DNA of 64,000 bases. Source: Hyaloscypha bicolor E (lineage: Eukaryota > Ascomycota > Leotiomycetes > Helotiales > Hyaloscyphaceae). Shown one piece after another: positions 1 to 9,992 of this stretch (positions are counted from its first letter, which is position 1; each line of letters opens with the position of its first letter). The stretch is taken from NCBI RefSeq assembly GCF_002865645.1, contig NW_020194685.1, positions 2,195,363 to 2,259,362 on the forward strand. The letters run 5' to 3'. Under the pieces are notes generated by a model. It was not told the DNA's origin, searched no databases, and worked only from the letters and a program-made list of their open reading frames with translations. The position numbers were made by a program, and so were the translations under genes.

Positions 1-1349
1 TCTATATGAGAATTAGTATAAAGCTTAAGCTCTCTATAGCGAATTACCCCCAAATAGATAAATAAACGTAGATTATTAATTAGTATTTTAATTAGAGATT
101 ATACCTATATATTAACTACTACTAGAATAACTAGGATAAATAGGTTACTATAATTAATTATTAATAAGCCTCTTTTAAGTATGAAACTATTAGCTAGTTC
201 CTATTTATAATTAAAAAGGGCTATAAGTCTCGTATTTCTCTAAACTAGAACTCCCTTATTAAAGCTAACTTATCTAAAAAGAAGCTAAATAAGAATAAAG
301 CTAAAGTATTAGTAAATTAATTATATGAATTATAATAACTTATCTAAGGCTATATAAAGCAAGTATAGGAATAATATATAATATAAGCTAATAAATACTA
401 CTATCCGATTAATTTCAAAGTAGGAAATAAAGTATAGGTTACTATAAAATACTAGAAATCCGATTATTCGAGCCAGAAGCTAGGGAACTAAATAGAGGGC
501 CTATTTGAGATTCTAGAATAGTATAGCTACTTATTTCTCCTAAAACTACCAGAAATTATAAAGATATACCTAGTTTTTTATATAAAGAAGCTATAAAAAG
601 ATTTCTAGAATCCTCTACTAGGTTAAGCAAACCCGGAACCGCCTCTATTAATACTAGAGAATAGCAAATAAGAGTATGGCATTAAATGAGTTATTATAGT
701 TAAGCTAGTAAGAAATAGACTAAAGTATAGAATTTAGTAAGTTAGTTAGGATAAAGATCTAGTATAATATCTAGCTTTAGTACTAAGTAATAGCTTCCTG
801 GTTTTATAGAGTTTCCATAATAATAATATTAATATACTAGAACCTCTATAAAACCTATAATACTAGCTAGATTATATAAAAAATAATACTTATCTAGAAT
901 TATATAGAAATAATAATAAACTTTCCTAGGTTATATAGTAAAGGCGCCGGCCTTTTATATATAATATCTATATCCGAGATATTAGTTTTACTTTGGGAAG
1001 AAGTATAGTACGAAATTAAATGGATTAATAGCTTATATAAAGCTCGGAAACGAGCTTATTATAAAGGGGGGGGTAATATTATAATTTCCAGATATCCGGT
1101 ATCTGAGATACCTCACCAGATATCAGATATCTCCTAGATATATATAATGCGGCCGCCTTACTAGGGAAATATACTTAGAATATACTAGAGATATTTAGAA
1201 GGCTAGCCTCTTTGGGACTAGTATACTATGGGATATATATACTCTCTCGCAGCCTCCTATATTCTAGTTTTCTCTTCCTTAGCTTTGAATTGTCTTTATA
1301 AGAGACCTTCTATCTTGCTTTCCAAGCCCTAAATACCATACCCATAATA
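1..1349 (+). mobile_element. 3' end of Gypsy-1 LTR retrotransposon, RIP-degraded
   Basis: This is the C-terminal part of a Ty3/Gypsy pol gene followed by its LTR. Reading TAG/TAA as former CAG/CAA, bases ~480-800 give the end of an integrase plus a chromodomain-like tail (LPEI..., NPEPP, then RVQWVGQ-like residues). That arrangement is typical of fungal chromoviruses, whose chromodomain directs integration into heterochromatin. The purine tract AAAGGGGGGG at ~1063-1073 is the polypurine tract just before the LTR. The same sequence recurs in reverse at ~33.85-32.5 kb in the complete Gypsy-1 copy, which confirms orientation. It is cut off by the window edge and full of stops, so it is not functional. 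Confidence 0.85.
1074..1349 (+). repeat. Gypsy-1 LTR (276 bp)
   Basis: The LTR begins TAATATTATAATT right after a G-rich polypurine tract and ends CCCATAATA, a RIP-altered version of TG...CA ends. It matches the LTRs at 32513-32789 and 38952-39227 (reverse) and the solo LTR at 46295-46571. This copy keeps more C and G than the others. Confidence 0.85.
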
Positions 1350-2508
1350 CTATAAGTCTTATATTTTTCTAAACTAGAACTTTCTTATTAAAACTAACTT
1401 ACCTAAATAAAAGCTAAATAGAAATAAAGTTAAAGTATTAGTAAATTAATTATATGAATTATAGTAACTTGCCTAAGGTTATATAAAGCAAATATATAAA
1501 TAATATATAATATAAGCTAATAAATAATATTATTTAATTAATTTCAAAGTCAAAAACAAAATATAAATTATTATAAAGTACTAGAAATCTAATTATCTAA
1601 GCCGGAAACTAAAGAATTAAATAAAGAATCTATTTGAGATTTTAGAAAAGTATAATTACTTGTTTTTTCTAAAGCTATTAGAAATTATAAAAATATATCT
1701 AGTCTTTTATATAAAAAAGCTATAAAAGAATTCTTAGAATTTTTTACTAAATTAAATAAACCCGGAACTATTTCTATTAATACTAGAGAATAATAAATAA
1801 AAGTATAGTATTAAATTAATTATTATAATTAAGCTAATAATAAATAAGCTAAAATATAGAATCTAGTAAATTAGTTAGAATAAGAATCTAATATAATATC
1901 TAGTTTCGGTATTAAATAATAGCTATCTAATTTTATAAAGCTTTTATAATAATAATATTAATATATTAGAATGTTTATAAAACCTATAATACTAGCTAGA
2001 CTATATAAAAAATAATACTTATTTAGAACTATATAGAAATAATAATAAATTCTTCTAAGTTATATATTAAAAATTCTTGCCTTTTATATATAATATTTAT
2101 ATTTGAAATATTAGTTTGCTTTAGAAAGAAAAATAGTATAAAATTAAATAAATTAATAGCTTTTATAAAGCTCGGGAATAAGCTTATTCCGAAAAAGGAA
2201 ATAATATTATAATTTAGCTTTTAATCTTATTAGCTAATATAGTTATCTAATATAGTTATTTATATCCCGTTATTTATATCTTATTATCTCTTAAATATAT
2301 ATAATATAGCTACTTTATTAAAAAAAATATACTTGAAATATATTAGAGATATTTAGAGAACTAAGTCTCTTATAAACTAGTATATTATAAAGTATATATA
2401 TTTCATTATAGCCTCTTATATTCTAGTTTTCTCTTCTTTAGCTTTGAATTATCTTTATAAAAGACCTTTTACTTTACTTTCCAAGTCTAGAATACTATAT
2501 TTATAATA
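1350..2508 (+). mobile_element. second, more degraded Gypsy-1-related 3' end with LTR
   Basis: Bases 1350-2200 repeat the region starting at ~221 nearly in register (integrase tail and chromodomain), with many extra C-to-T and G-to-A changes. The copy ends in an LTR of a different subfamily at 2202-2508. It starts abruptly at the last base of the preceding LTR, so it is either a truncated older element or the product of recombination between two elements. No open frame remains. Confidence 0.8.
2202..2508 (+). repeat. LTR, Gypsy-1 variant subfamily (~307 bp)
   Basis: The 3' half matches the Gypsy-1 LTR. The 5' third instead has a TTAGCTAATATAGTTAT block and short ATTTATAT-type repeats that recur in the LTRs at 11912-12232 and 63558-63935. 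This defines a second LTR subfamily. Confidence 0.75.
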
Positions 2509-2754
2509 TATACTAAGTAAGAAGTTTTATTTAATTAAGTTATTTGATTTATTATAAGTATTGGTTATATAAGAAAGATTATTAACTTTATTATTAAACT
2601 AGTAAAGTAATATTATCTCTCTTAACTAGCTTTAGTTAGTATATATTATTATAGCTTATATTTAGTAATATAACTTTATTAATTATTGCGGGGCCAAGCT
2701 ATAACTATATTAATACTATATATATCCGGCTTAAGGAAGGCAAAGCTATTAATG
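2509..2754. other. AT-rich transition, no gene
   Basis: AT-rich sequence between the LTR and the gene island. Composition climbs toward normal from about 2690 (GCGGGGCC). No coding signal was seen. Confidence 0.5.
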
Positions 2755-3720
2755 CCGGGGCTCTTGTATTATAAAGAAGTGAGCAGTCGAGTAGTAATAA
2801 TAATAGTGGTTTGAGTAATAGCGATTCCGAGTCTAGTAGCAATAATAATAGCTATTCGAGCAAGGGCAAGTACGGCTATTCGAGCACAAGCAGGTATAAC
2901 TGATAGTTAGACCCAGACAAGCAGCGCTTGCTAGTATATAAGAAAGAGGGCAAGTCTTGGGACTGGGTTTTCATGAAGTTCCTAGGCAAGACTCCGGCTG
3001 CCAGGCTTGGCAAAAATACCAGAAATTTTGGTATCAATACCTTATCGCTAAATTTTCGCGAAAATTTAGGGGCCTCTAGCCTATAAATTTAGCAATAAAC
3101 TGCCTAAAACTTAGGGGCTGCACGCTAAAAATTTAGCGATAAGCTTATCGGGATTGCAAAACTCATAAAATCACAATTTTAATAAATATTAATATTTCTA
3201 TTAAAGATTTAGCTATTTTATATATTTATTTAAACCAAATTCTTAGCATTCCCAATACTTACAAATTTTTAATTTTTAAGTCATATAAAATAATAGTAAA
3301 TAAGAATAATTAAATAATAATTAAAATATGGGGCAAGTATCAACACTACCAATACCGGTATTTTTGCCAAGCCTGCCGGCCGCAGTACGCACGCGCTGGA
3401 CCATGGTATAGCGCAGAGACCAATAGGCTTCCTCGCGCAGGTGGACAGGCGGCAGCTCAAGATCTGTATGCCTGCTTGTCCCTAGGCCTTTGCCGGGGAC
3501 GAATATTTGAAAGGCACCTTATCCCTCAGTGGGCCAATCTCGGTACGGGAGCAGCTCCGGTCGAGGGAAGCGGCATTCATGGCGGAGGGAATTTGGGGGA
3601 TTAGATGTATGGGTGAAATACCACAAACGAAAGTGGAGAAGTTAACATCGGAAGCAGACAGGCGCAATCATTGGCGTCTTGGGATCATTGTCTCATACAG
3701 TTTCCCGATTCCCTTGTAAC
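2755..3720 (+). pseudogene. Myb/SANT-like gene remnant, split by a MITE
   Basis: A Ser/Asn-rich stretch (~2785-2885, many AGT/AAT codons) leads into a Myb/SANT-like segment at ~2900-3000: DPDKQRLLVYKKEGKSWDW followed by a hydrophobic and basic turn. The reading resumes after the MITE at ~3376 with AAVRTRWTMV and then a TAG. Such modules usually bind DNA through three short helices with spaced tryptophans. The same segment and ~300 bp of 3' flank recur at 9395-9860, with the stop at the equivalent place, so that stop may be the ancestral end of the protein. The N-terminal half carries RIP-like stops. The family assignment rests on the spacing of W and basic residues only. Confidence 0.55.
3002..3375. 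mobile_element. 374 bp hAT-type MITE with 8-bp target duplication
   Basis: The ends are near-perfect inverted repeats: CAGGCTTGGCAAAAATACC at 3002-3020 and its reverse complement at 3357-3375. They are flanked by CCGGCTGC (2994-3001) and CCGGCCGC (3376-3383), an 8-bp target duplication with one C/T difference. The hAT superfamily makes 8-bp duplications and often starts CAGG. The interior is AT-rich with a small palindrome (TTTTCGCGAAAA near 3050) and no ORF, so it depended on a transposase elsewhere. It sits inside the Myb/SANT-like remnant; the uninterrupted homologue at 9.4-9.86 kb shows the empty site. Confidence 0.9.
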
Positions 3721-4205
3721 CACAAAAATAAGCGCCGCGACTATGCAATTGCCTGTTCCTCCTTCCTCAGACGGGCCTATCGCTCTCCTGAATGCATTTA
3801 TCATCCCACCGTACATTGTATTTCAATTCGCACAAAGAAATAATTAGTAGTTATTTAATTATAACTGTTTTTATTACCTCGTCATTGCTTACAGATGTGG
3901 GAATTTAACCGGGAACCCGAGTATATTGCACAGCTTCTCATTCTAGATAAGGGAAGATAAACGAATGTTGCATTGCTACCTAGGTAACGAAATACGAGGG
4001 CATGGTTGAGCAGCTCCTCTTTTAGATTGATCTTCCGAGGTTTAGATGACCTCTCATCTGATTCCTTCTAAGTAGTGATTGAGCCATTCTGCAGCACCGC
4101 AAGTATCAGAGCCGTTCGGATCAAAGATTCGGACTTCTCTTTGCTAGCACGGCAATATCTATCCATGTTAACAGAAAGTTATAATTACAAGGGAGAGTAA
4201 CTACC
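3721..4205. other. intergenic, no gene seen
   Basis: Normal-composition spacer between the Myb-like remnant and the 3' end of the minus-strand gene at 4206-4911. No ORF with coding character was seen. Confidence 0.5.
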
Positions 4206-4911
4206 TTAGCTGCTTTTGACCGTCAAGCTGTCGATATTTGCCGCAATCCATGTAATAAGTCTCGGCACAATGACTCCAAGGATGACCCTTATCACAAATG
4301 GAGGCACTCCGAGATTCTTGAGCGCCATCTTCACTACCTCGTAGATGGCGTCTGCAATGCTCTTGCCGGAATCGGATGTCCAGGTTGCCACCCAATTCTT
4401 TATGTTCTGCTGAGTGGTTTTGTCGAGAAGATTCCAAACAGCGTTGGCAATGTCTGAAAGGCTTGGCAGCTGCTTCCATGCTAGAAAATTCCCCTGGGCG
4501 TCGTAGGTTGGCCAGCCAACATCTTGAACAAAAAAGGCCGCGGAGCTCTGATGGAAGGGTTTGTATCCGTTGTACGTATCCTCATTGAAATTCTCAATCA
4601 TCCAAGCATTGTTATCTTTGTTATTAGGCCATGTCCAGTCAGTGTCGGTGTTGTCGTTTGCCTTGGACGAGTAGGTGTCGCTGTCGTCACTGGAATCACC
4701 GGAACCAGAGTCTGGTCTTGATTCTAACAGAGTAACTATTAGACCTGGCGGTGAAAAAGATCTGAGTTCACTTACGGAAGACACCTGGGGCGATCTTGTT
4801 GATCATGTGGAAATCTGAAAAGCACATGATCTGTAAGTTTACCTAGCAAAATTCACAGGCGGGTAACTTACAGACCGGATGGGACTTGATAGCCCCAGCT
4901 TGGGAAACCAT
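4206..4911 (-). CDS. hypothetical 198-aa protein, three exons
   Basis: I do not recognise this protein. Proposed exons on the minus strand are 4911-4872, 4814-4776 and 4723-4206. The introns (57 and 52 bp) begin GTAAGT and end CAG/TAG, and phases close exactly to 198 codons plus stop. The start is the first ATG after an in-frame TAG upstream. From N to C there is a short head, a low-complexity Ser/Asp segment (about residues 28-48: SGSGDSSDDSD), a Trp/Asn-rich stretch, a conserved-looking core (GYKPFHQSSAAFFVQDVGW) and a C-terminal amphipathic to hydrophobic part (VPPFVIRVILGVIVPRLITW). No clear signal peptide is visible. Splicing near the 5' end is less certain because an alternative acceptor exists. 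Codon use is balanced and free of RIP stops, which argues for a maintained gene. Confidence 0.6.
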
Positions 4912-5030
4912 TCTTACTCGAGGAAGATGCGAAAGTAATGAGTCCGATGAAAGAGGTTCTCCAGGCGATGCACTTGATCGGAGCTAGCTTATTGGGTACG
5001 CTTTCGAAGGTACTGCTCAGTCTTGACCGT

Positions 5031-5040
5031 CTATTTATGT
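5031..5040 (-). promoter_or_regulatory. TATA-like box upstream of the 198-aa gene
   Basis: ACATAAATAG on the minus strand lies ~120 bp before the proposed ATG at 4911. The position fits a fungal promoter, but the motif alone is weak evidence. Confidence 0.3.
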
Positions 5041-5970
5041 GAAGCTGGGCTGTCGAAATTCTCTTAAAAGATAAAAATTACAGACCTTCGTCAACAAGGG
5101 GTGTTCTAGATAGAGAACCGCTTCTGTGAGAAAGGTCAATGATTTGAATCTGTACTCGAGACTCAGAAGCCTTTACATATAAGACGAGTCGTTACATCTA
5201 AGCTATAGATGACTACTGACACACCTTGTGCTTCTATTCATTTTCGCCCTGTGTCCATTCTCGTATGCATTTCGTCTCACTGTCTGCAACCCATGCATGC
5301 AAGAGTATGAATTTGGGTACTCTCTAATAGCTGCCGAGAGAATGAACGGACTAATTTGAACCCTAGTAGCGATCTGCCTTTCTGCAGAAGCAGTAGCATA
5401 AGCTCTAAGAGAGACTTTCTTCACCGCTACCCCAGCCCTGTATGCTGTGCAAGCCCCAGATTACTAGCGCTCGGCTGCAGTTTTTTCTTTTTTAAATAAA
5501 TAAATATTTTTGGCAGCAGTGCCTGTATTGCAGTTATCCCTTGCCGTGTCCCGCAACCAGAAAGCAGAAATCGTGAGATTTCCTCCCTCCTCACCGGTCA
5601 TAAGGCTCCAAATTCGACCCTGCACTATTATCAGATCTCTCACTATAGCCACTAGAGGGTAATATAAAGCAATACAAAGGAGCACAGATGGCAAGATTTG
5701 AGCGTTAATAATGGGTACCAACTTTGGAAGTTGGTATTTTGCCCACGTTAGCGCTATGCAAGGTTGGGAACTTGAAGACTCGCTTATCCCATTGAACGGG
5801 AATTTCGGGAACTGTGAAAAAACTAAACTACTTTCGGTAAAGTTTGAGCTTGAACCATTATAGATATGCTGGAATTTTAGTGACCTTTAGCGATCATTTA
5901 TCACTAATTGCGCTGAAGCGATCTACTACAGAACATTAACAAGTGATACTAGCGCAATGTCACGTTGGTG
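5041..5970. other. intergenic, no convincing gene
   Basis: Short ORFs here lack splice support and coding character. A perfect 9-bp-stem hairpin (TACCAACTT, loop TGG, AAGTTGGTA) sits at 5716-5736. Nothing else was recognised. Confidence 0.4.
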
Positions 5971-5977
5971 TATAAGT
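5971..5977 (+). promoter_or_regulatory. TATA-like box before the 708-aa gene
   Basis: TATAAGT lies 62 bp upstream of the ATG at 6033. It is plausible as a core promoter element but unproven. Confidence 0.3.
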
Positions 5978-6032
5978 GTAAGTCTCAACATCTAGTTCGT
6001 TCTCTAGATTTTAATGGTCTTGAGGATCTATT

Positions 6033-8346
6033 ATGGACGAAAAGCTTTTCTGGGCACATTGCACTCTAAGCGCACATTATTGCTCTCTAAAAGAACAGAA
6101 AGCAGCAATAGCGTCTTCAGGACATCCGCAACCCACTCGTCGAACATTATCAAAAACATGCTCAACATATGTACACTTTGTTGTACAGATTGGGGTTCAC
6201 TGGGCAGCTGTGCAGCTGATGCTCAAACCCTTTTCTGTTAAAGGCATTCTAGCACAGACATACTACGAATGTCGCTACCGATATGCCTCATGTTGTCCAG
6301 CAACGGATGTGTCAAGCCTCAGCAATCCCGTCAAAGATGTTGTGCAAGCCATCTATGATGCCTACTACGCACCCGGTTGGTGGGACTGTTCAAGCAAGGA
6401 CTGGTAGGGGCCAGAAAGCGTTCTATTAAGTGCCTCACTAATGGATTCAGCTATATCGTTGACACCTGCGGGCCGGATGCTCAACGAACTGTCTCGAATT
6501 GTGCGAAAAGAGCAGAATCAAAGCTCCTCAACTATATCGAGTTTATGACTAGTCCCTCTGATCACGATATATGCCTTTCAGGGGAATCTGCAGCAGAAGC
6601 ACCTCTGTCCAATGTCAACAAAAGGTCTCGAGAACAATTCGATAGTTCTGCGATTTGTGCCTCAAATAAATGCAAAATCAAACGCAAGAAACATCATCCC
6701 TTAACAAGTTTTGACCAAGATAGAATCAACCGTGGAAATAACAACGACGACAGCGAAGATGACAACGACGACAGCAGAGATGACAACGACGATAGCAGAG
6801 ATGGCGACAGTAGAGATGACGAAAGTAGAGACGATGACAGTAGAGATGATGACAGTAGAAATGACGGCGGCGAGGCCGGCGCTAGGAGTGAAGCAGAGGA
6901 GGGAGATGTTGCCCGTGCAAATGCAGCCAAGGTGGCCGAGTCTCCGTCGCAAAAGGCTGCAAGAATTCTTGTGAAGAAGATACGTGATGGGATAAGGACT
7001 CAACGAAAAACGGAATCAGTTCTTACTGTCAAAAGAACTCTTGCCCCCACCCCCAACGAAGATGCGTCTGTTTGTTTTGAGAAGCAACTATGGTCACAAT
7101 CCCACAATGCCATTGGTGTGGCTAAAACGACAGCCTGGAAATATCGATTCCTCGCCTCCTGCTTTCATCTGGTTCGCACTGGACGGAAAGACTCAGAAAC
7201 CACTGTGACAACCCGGAGATGGATGTCTGCAACCGACATGATCAATATGATTGTCAATGATCTTGCAAGGCATTGGGGCTGGAAAGCTGGTTTAGTTTAT
7301 GAAGCTCTTGCTGGTAAGTATGCTGTAATCTTATGGGAAAAACTTATTTAACCTCGTTATAGAGAAGAACTATGTGATTAGTAACTGCTCAAAATGGTCG
7401 GAAGAAAAAAGGCGGAGTGTTGTGCTTCTTGTTGTTGAAGTCCTTGGCAAAGAGACTCGAGTTGACAGCTCACTCAAACGTCCTTTGCTACATCCCGTCA
7501 TTATCATCAGCGAGGCGCTGAAAACCAGGTCAGTACTCTCCCTTTGAAATGGGACACCACTAACAAATCAGTTACCGAGAGATATACGAGAAACTCGGCC
7601 TAGAAGTCTTCGCTCAATCCGATCCACCATCTGCAAAAGAGTTCCCTGAGTTCGCATTTATGAGTATCAGCGTGGACGAACATTCGGGTCAAGCCAACCG
7701 AGGAAGTCACTCTCATCGAACGGAAGCGGGGCTTGAATATAGCCAACAGGGAGAACCTTCGCAGGACAAGGGAGATCAGCCGACTGACACTGCTCAAATC
7801 AGTTACGATGGGTCAATAATATTCGCGCAATCAAGCGACGAATTGGCCAACTCCCAACAGGAGTCAGGAAGCGTGGAGTCAACAAACAATACTTGGGTAC
7901 AGCCTGAAGGTACTCCTTGGGACCAAGCTGCACCGCAAGGCCCGTATGTGACCCAGAGCGGCATGCCAAACATTTTGGCTGAGGGTACACAATCAGATTT
8001 CTCTCTCGAGTTACCTGAGCCTTACCCTGCGGGGCTGTTGAGCGATGTTCCACAAGGACTTCATCAAGGAGGTTTGGATTACCAACCGGCAGCTGGTCAA
8101 CAGCAAGCAGAGTTTGGTCTCGAACTGAGTAAGTGCCACCTGTTACCGCGTCTTTATCCGTAGCTGATATAGGTAGATAATCGTACATATTCATCTCAGC
8201 AACAGTGGGACCCCAGCATAGAAAACACAGCAAACCCATACGTGCCACTGGTAGACTACCCATATCTCCATATTCCACCTATTCCACCTATTCCCACATT
8301 ATCAGATAAAGAAAACTTCCTCCTTGTGGTGGCACCTGGCCCTTAA
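6033..8346 (+). CDS. hypothetical 708-aa protein, five exons, acidic D/S/R repeat
   Basis: The family is not recognised. Exons are 6033-6403, 6451-7313, 7363-7528, 7572-8128 and 8177-8346. The four introns (47, 49, 43 and 48 bp) start GTAGGG, GTAAGT, GTCAGT and GTAAGT, end in AG, and have CTAAT/CTAAC-type branch sites in at least two; phases close to exactly 709 codons. Features: a Cys- and Tyr-rich N-terminus (residues 1-160), a basic nuclear-localisation-like cluster KCKIKRKK (~197-206), an acidic tract of repeated DDSRDD units (~220-262), an Ala/Glu/Lys helix-prone segment, a compact folded-looking block rich in W and R (~330-470), and a Gln/Ser/Pro-rich C-terminal third. A basic cluster, acidic tract and Q/S/P-rich tail would suit a nuclear regulator, but that is inference. 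The last exon overlaps the end of the opposite gene by 59 bp; an alternative final acceptor at 8199/8200 would end it at ~8307. Confidence 0.6.
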
Positions 8347-8858
8347 ACACCTGGACGGCATCGATTGATGCGTGGAGCGCTTGTCCACTCTTCATCTCGA
8401 ATTTTTTAGGGGGATTTCCAAAGCCGGGCAATCCGGAAGCATAGCTGGAATCGCCGAGTGCAATGAAAGTGAACGCTTTGAAGGGTGTGCCTGCAGTCGG
8501 TGGTATAAGGAAAGGTTTCTGGGTAGTATTCACGCAGAGTAGGATGGACGTTCTGGCTATGTGCGTTTTATCGACCTGTTCGACAGGTATGCGGAGTAAA
8601 TCTGCGACCGGTTTTTTGTTTCCAGTGTGCTTAATAATTAACAAGAGATCTTTGCTGCGACGTTGAATGACAAACCTCCAAGAAGCTCTCTATGATTCGG
8701 TCCCTGCGCTGTTGAGTCTGTTCGATAACCACCCAAGGGTTTTGGAGCTCAGTTTGCGCATAACGCGACCGGTGGCCAGCTGCGGACAACTCTGCTTCGG
8801 TAGCGGTAGCATCTTCGCCAGATAAGGCTTCCGAAATACACGGATCCGGCGTCGCCAT
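8288..8858 (-). CDS. hypothetical 174-aa protein, two exons
   Basis: Not recognised. Exon 1 is 8858-8676 (61 codons) and exon 2 is 8629-8288. They are separated by a 46 bp intron (GTTTGT...TTAAG) in phase 0, and splicing joins two otherwise separate ORFs into one frame. The N-terminal ~60 residues are polar and helix-prone (Ala/Glu-rich, then TQQRRDRIIESFLE). The C-terminal ~110 residues look like a small beta-rich globular domain (ARTSILLCVN, FKAFTFIALGDSS, GFGNPPKKFEM). No signal peptide or membrane segment is seen, so it is probably cytosolic. It is convergent with the 708-aa gene, and the two coding ends overlap. The start is the only ATG in frame before the AT-rich upstream region. Confidence 0.6.
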
Positions 8859-9394
8859 ATTGCTGATACGAGGTAAATTGAGAGACTCAGCGAGGTCGAA
8901 GGTTGTAATGTTGTCGAGGTTAAGTAATCTTCCAGGATTCGGCAGCGGTATTATCTAGCTAATTTTGGACTAGTCGATTTTAGAGAAAATTTTGGAGACA
9001 AGTCACTCAAACATTGGGCACAGAATGGTTCGCCTAACAACTGGCGGCTGCCCCGGGCAACCGATAGTTTGGCCTGTGGTGCTCCTGTTATTTGATATCC
9101 CCTGTCGGCCCATATCATCCCAATTCCAAGGCCGGACGAAACAGCCGCATGGGAATCGCGATGTGTCTTATCAAACTCTGCTGTGGAGAATGATCACCAC
9201 ATCCATATGTTTTTACACCTATTATTATCATCCTAGCAGCTTATGGCAGATGAGATATAATGACTCAGGCCCTTTTCTCTAGATTATTAAATACATAATG
9301 CAGACTGACACCAAAGTGCTATAGTAAGGAATTCGCATGCCACGTATCATCCGCATTAGACATTAAGCTGCAGAAAGCCGCAGCGGACTCCGTC
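8859..9394. other. intergenic, no gene seen
   Basis: Normal composition. The only ORF (8992-9282, plus) has no splice or motif support. This is probably the promoter region of the minus-strand 174-aa gene plus spacer. Confidence 0.4.
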
Positions 9395-9860
9395 TTCCCG
9401 CAAATGCATCAAGCACAAGGAAGAATGTCCCATTGGATCCTATACACGAGCAGCGCTTGCTGGCGTACGGGAAGGAGGGCAAACCTTGGAAGTGGATCTT
9501 CCGCCAGTTCCCAGACAGAACTCATCCTGCAATACGCATGCGCCATACCATAGTGCAGGCCAGAGGCGAGTAGGCTTCCTCCCGCAGGTGGACATTAGCC
9601 CGAGCTCTGCGTGCCTACTTGTCCCTTGGCATCTGCCGGGACCAATATCGTCCTTCTGTCAACCAGTGCCGACGCGGGAGCGGTCGAGGGAAGTGGCGTC
9701 CAAGGGGTGGATTGGGGGATCGGATGCATGGGCGAACACTATAAACGAAAATGGAGAGATTGACATCGGAGGGGGACATGAGGTCCAACATCTTTATCGG
9801 CAACAGTTACTGTATTATATAATAAGTTGCGTGTTTGTTGGCATCCTTGGTATCACACTG
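9395..9860 (+). pseudogene. Myb/SANT-like gene remnant, second copy
   Basis: This is homologous to 2890-3010 joined to 3376-3700. It reads DPIHEQRLLAYGKEGKPW, KWIFRQFPDRTHPAIRMR and HTIVQARGE before a TAG at the same place as the stop in copy 1. Spaced tryptophan and aromatic residues plus the basic QFPxRT..A+R+R helix resemble a SANT/Myb-like DNA-binding module. The N-terminal Ser/Asn-rich part present in copy 1 is missing here, and no start codon fits the frame, so the copy looks truncated. It has almost no RIP-type changes. The ~300 bp after the stop are also shared with copy 1. Confidence 0.5.
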
Positions 9861-9992
9861 TAGCATCCGGTGTTCCCCAGTACCTTTCCACCCTATGCAT
9901 TGGATTATGCCCTCGTTAAGTCGTGAAAAGATATATGCGGACAAAAGAACTAATCTTCATTGAGCTAATAACCCGGAAAATCCTTCCGTATC
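9861..9992. other. unique flank ending at a hAT terminus
   Basis: Normal-composition sequence up to the hAT end at 9993. The 8 bases before it (TCCGTATC, 9985-9992) would be the target duplication, but a matching copy was not found elsewhere in the window. Confidence 0.4.

Noticed and set aside
3482..3719. Overlapping ORFs of 61 (minus) and 70 (plus) codons
   Set aside because: They lie in the 3' flank shared by the two Myb-like remnants; homologous positions in the second copy are shifted in frame, so neither is conserved as protein.
5203..5721. Minus-strand ORFs of 73 and 85 codons
   Set aside because: No splice context, no domain, and low-complexity AT-rich ends; likely chance.
6694..7003. 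ORFs on both strands rich in Ser/Leu, Val/Ile or Thr/Glu
   Set aside because: They are other-frame readings of the DDSRDD repeat in the 708-aa gene.
8992..9282. 96-codon plus-strand ORF
   Set aside because: No homology to anything recognised and no intron support; sits in the promoter side of the minus gene.
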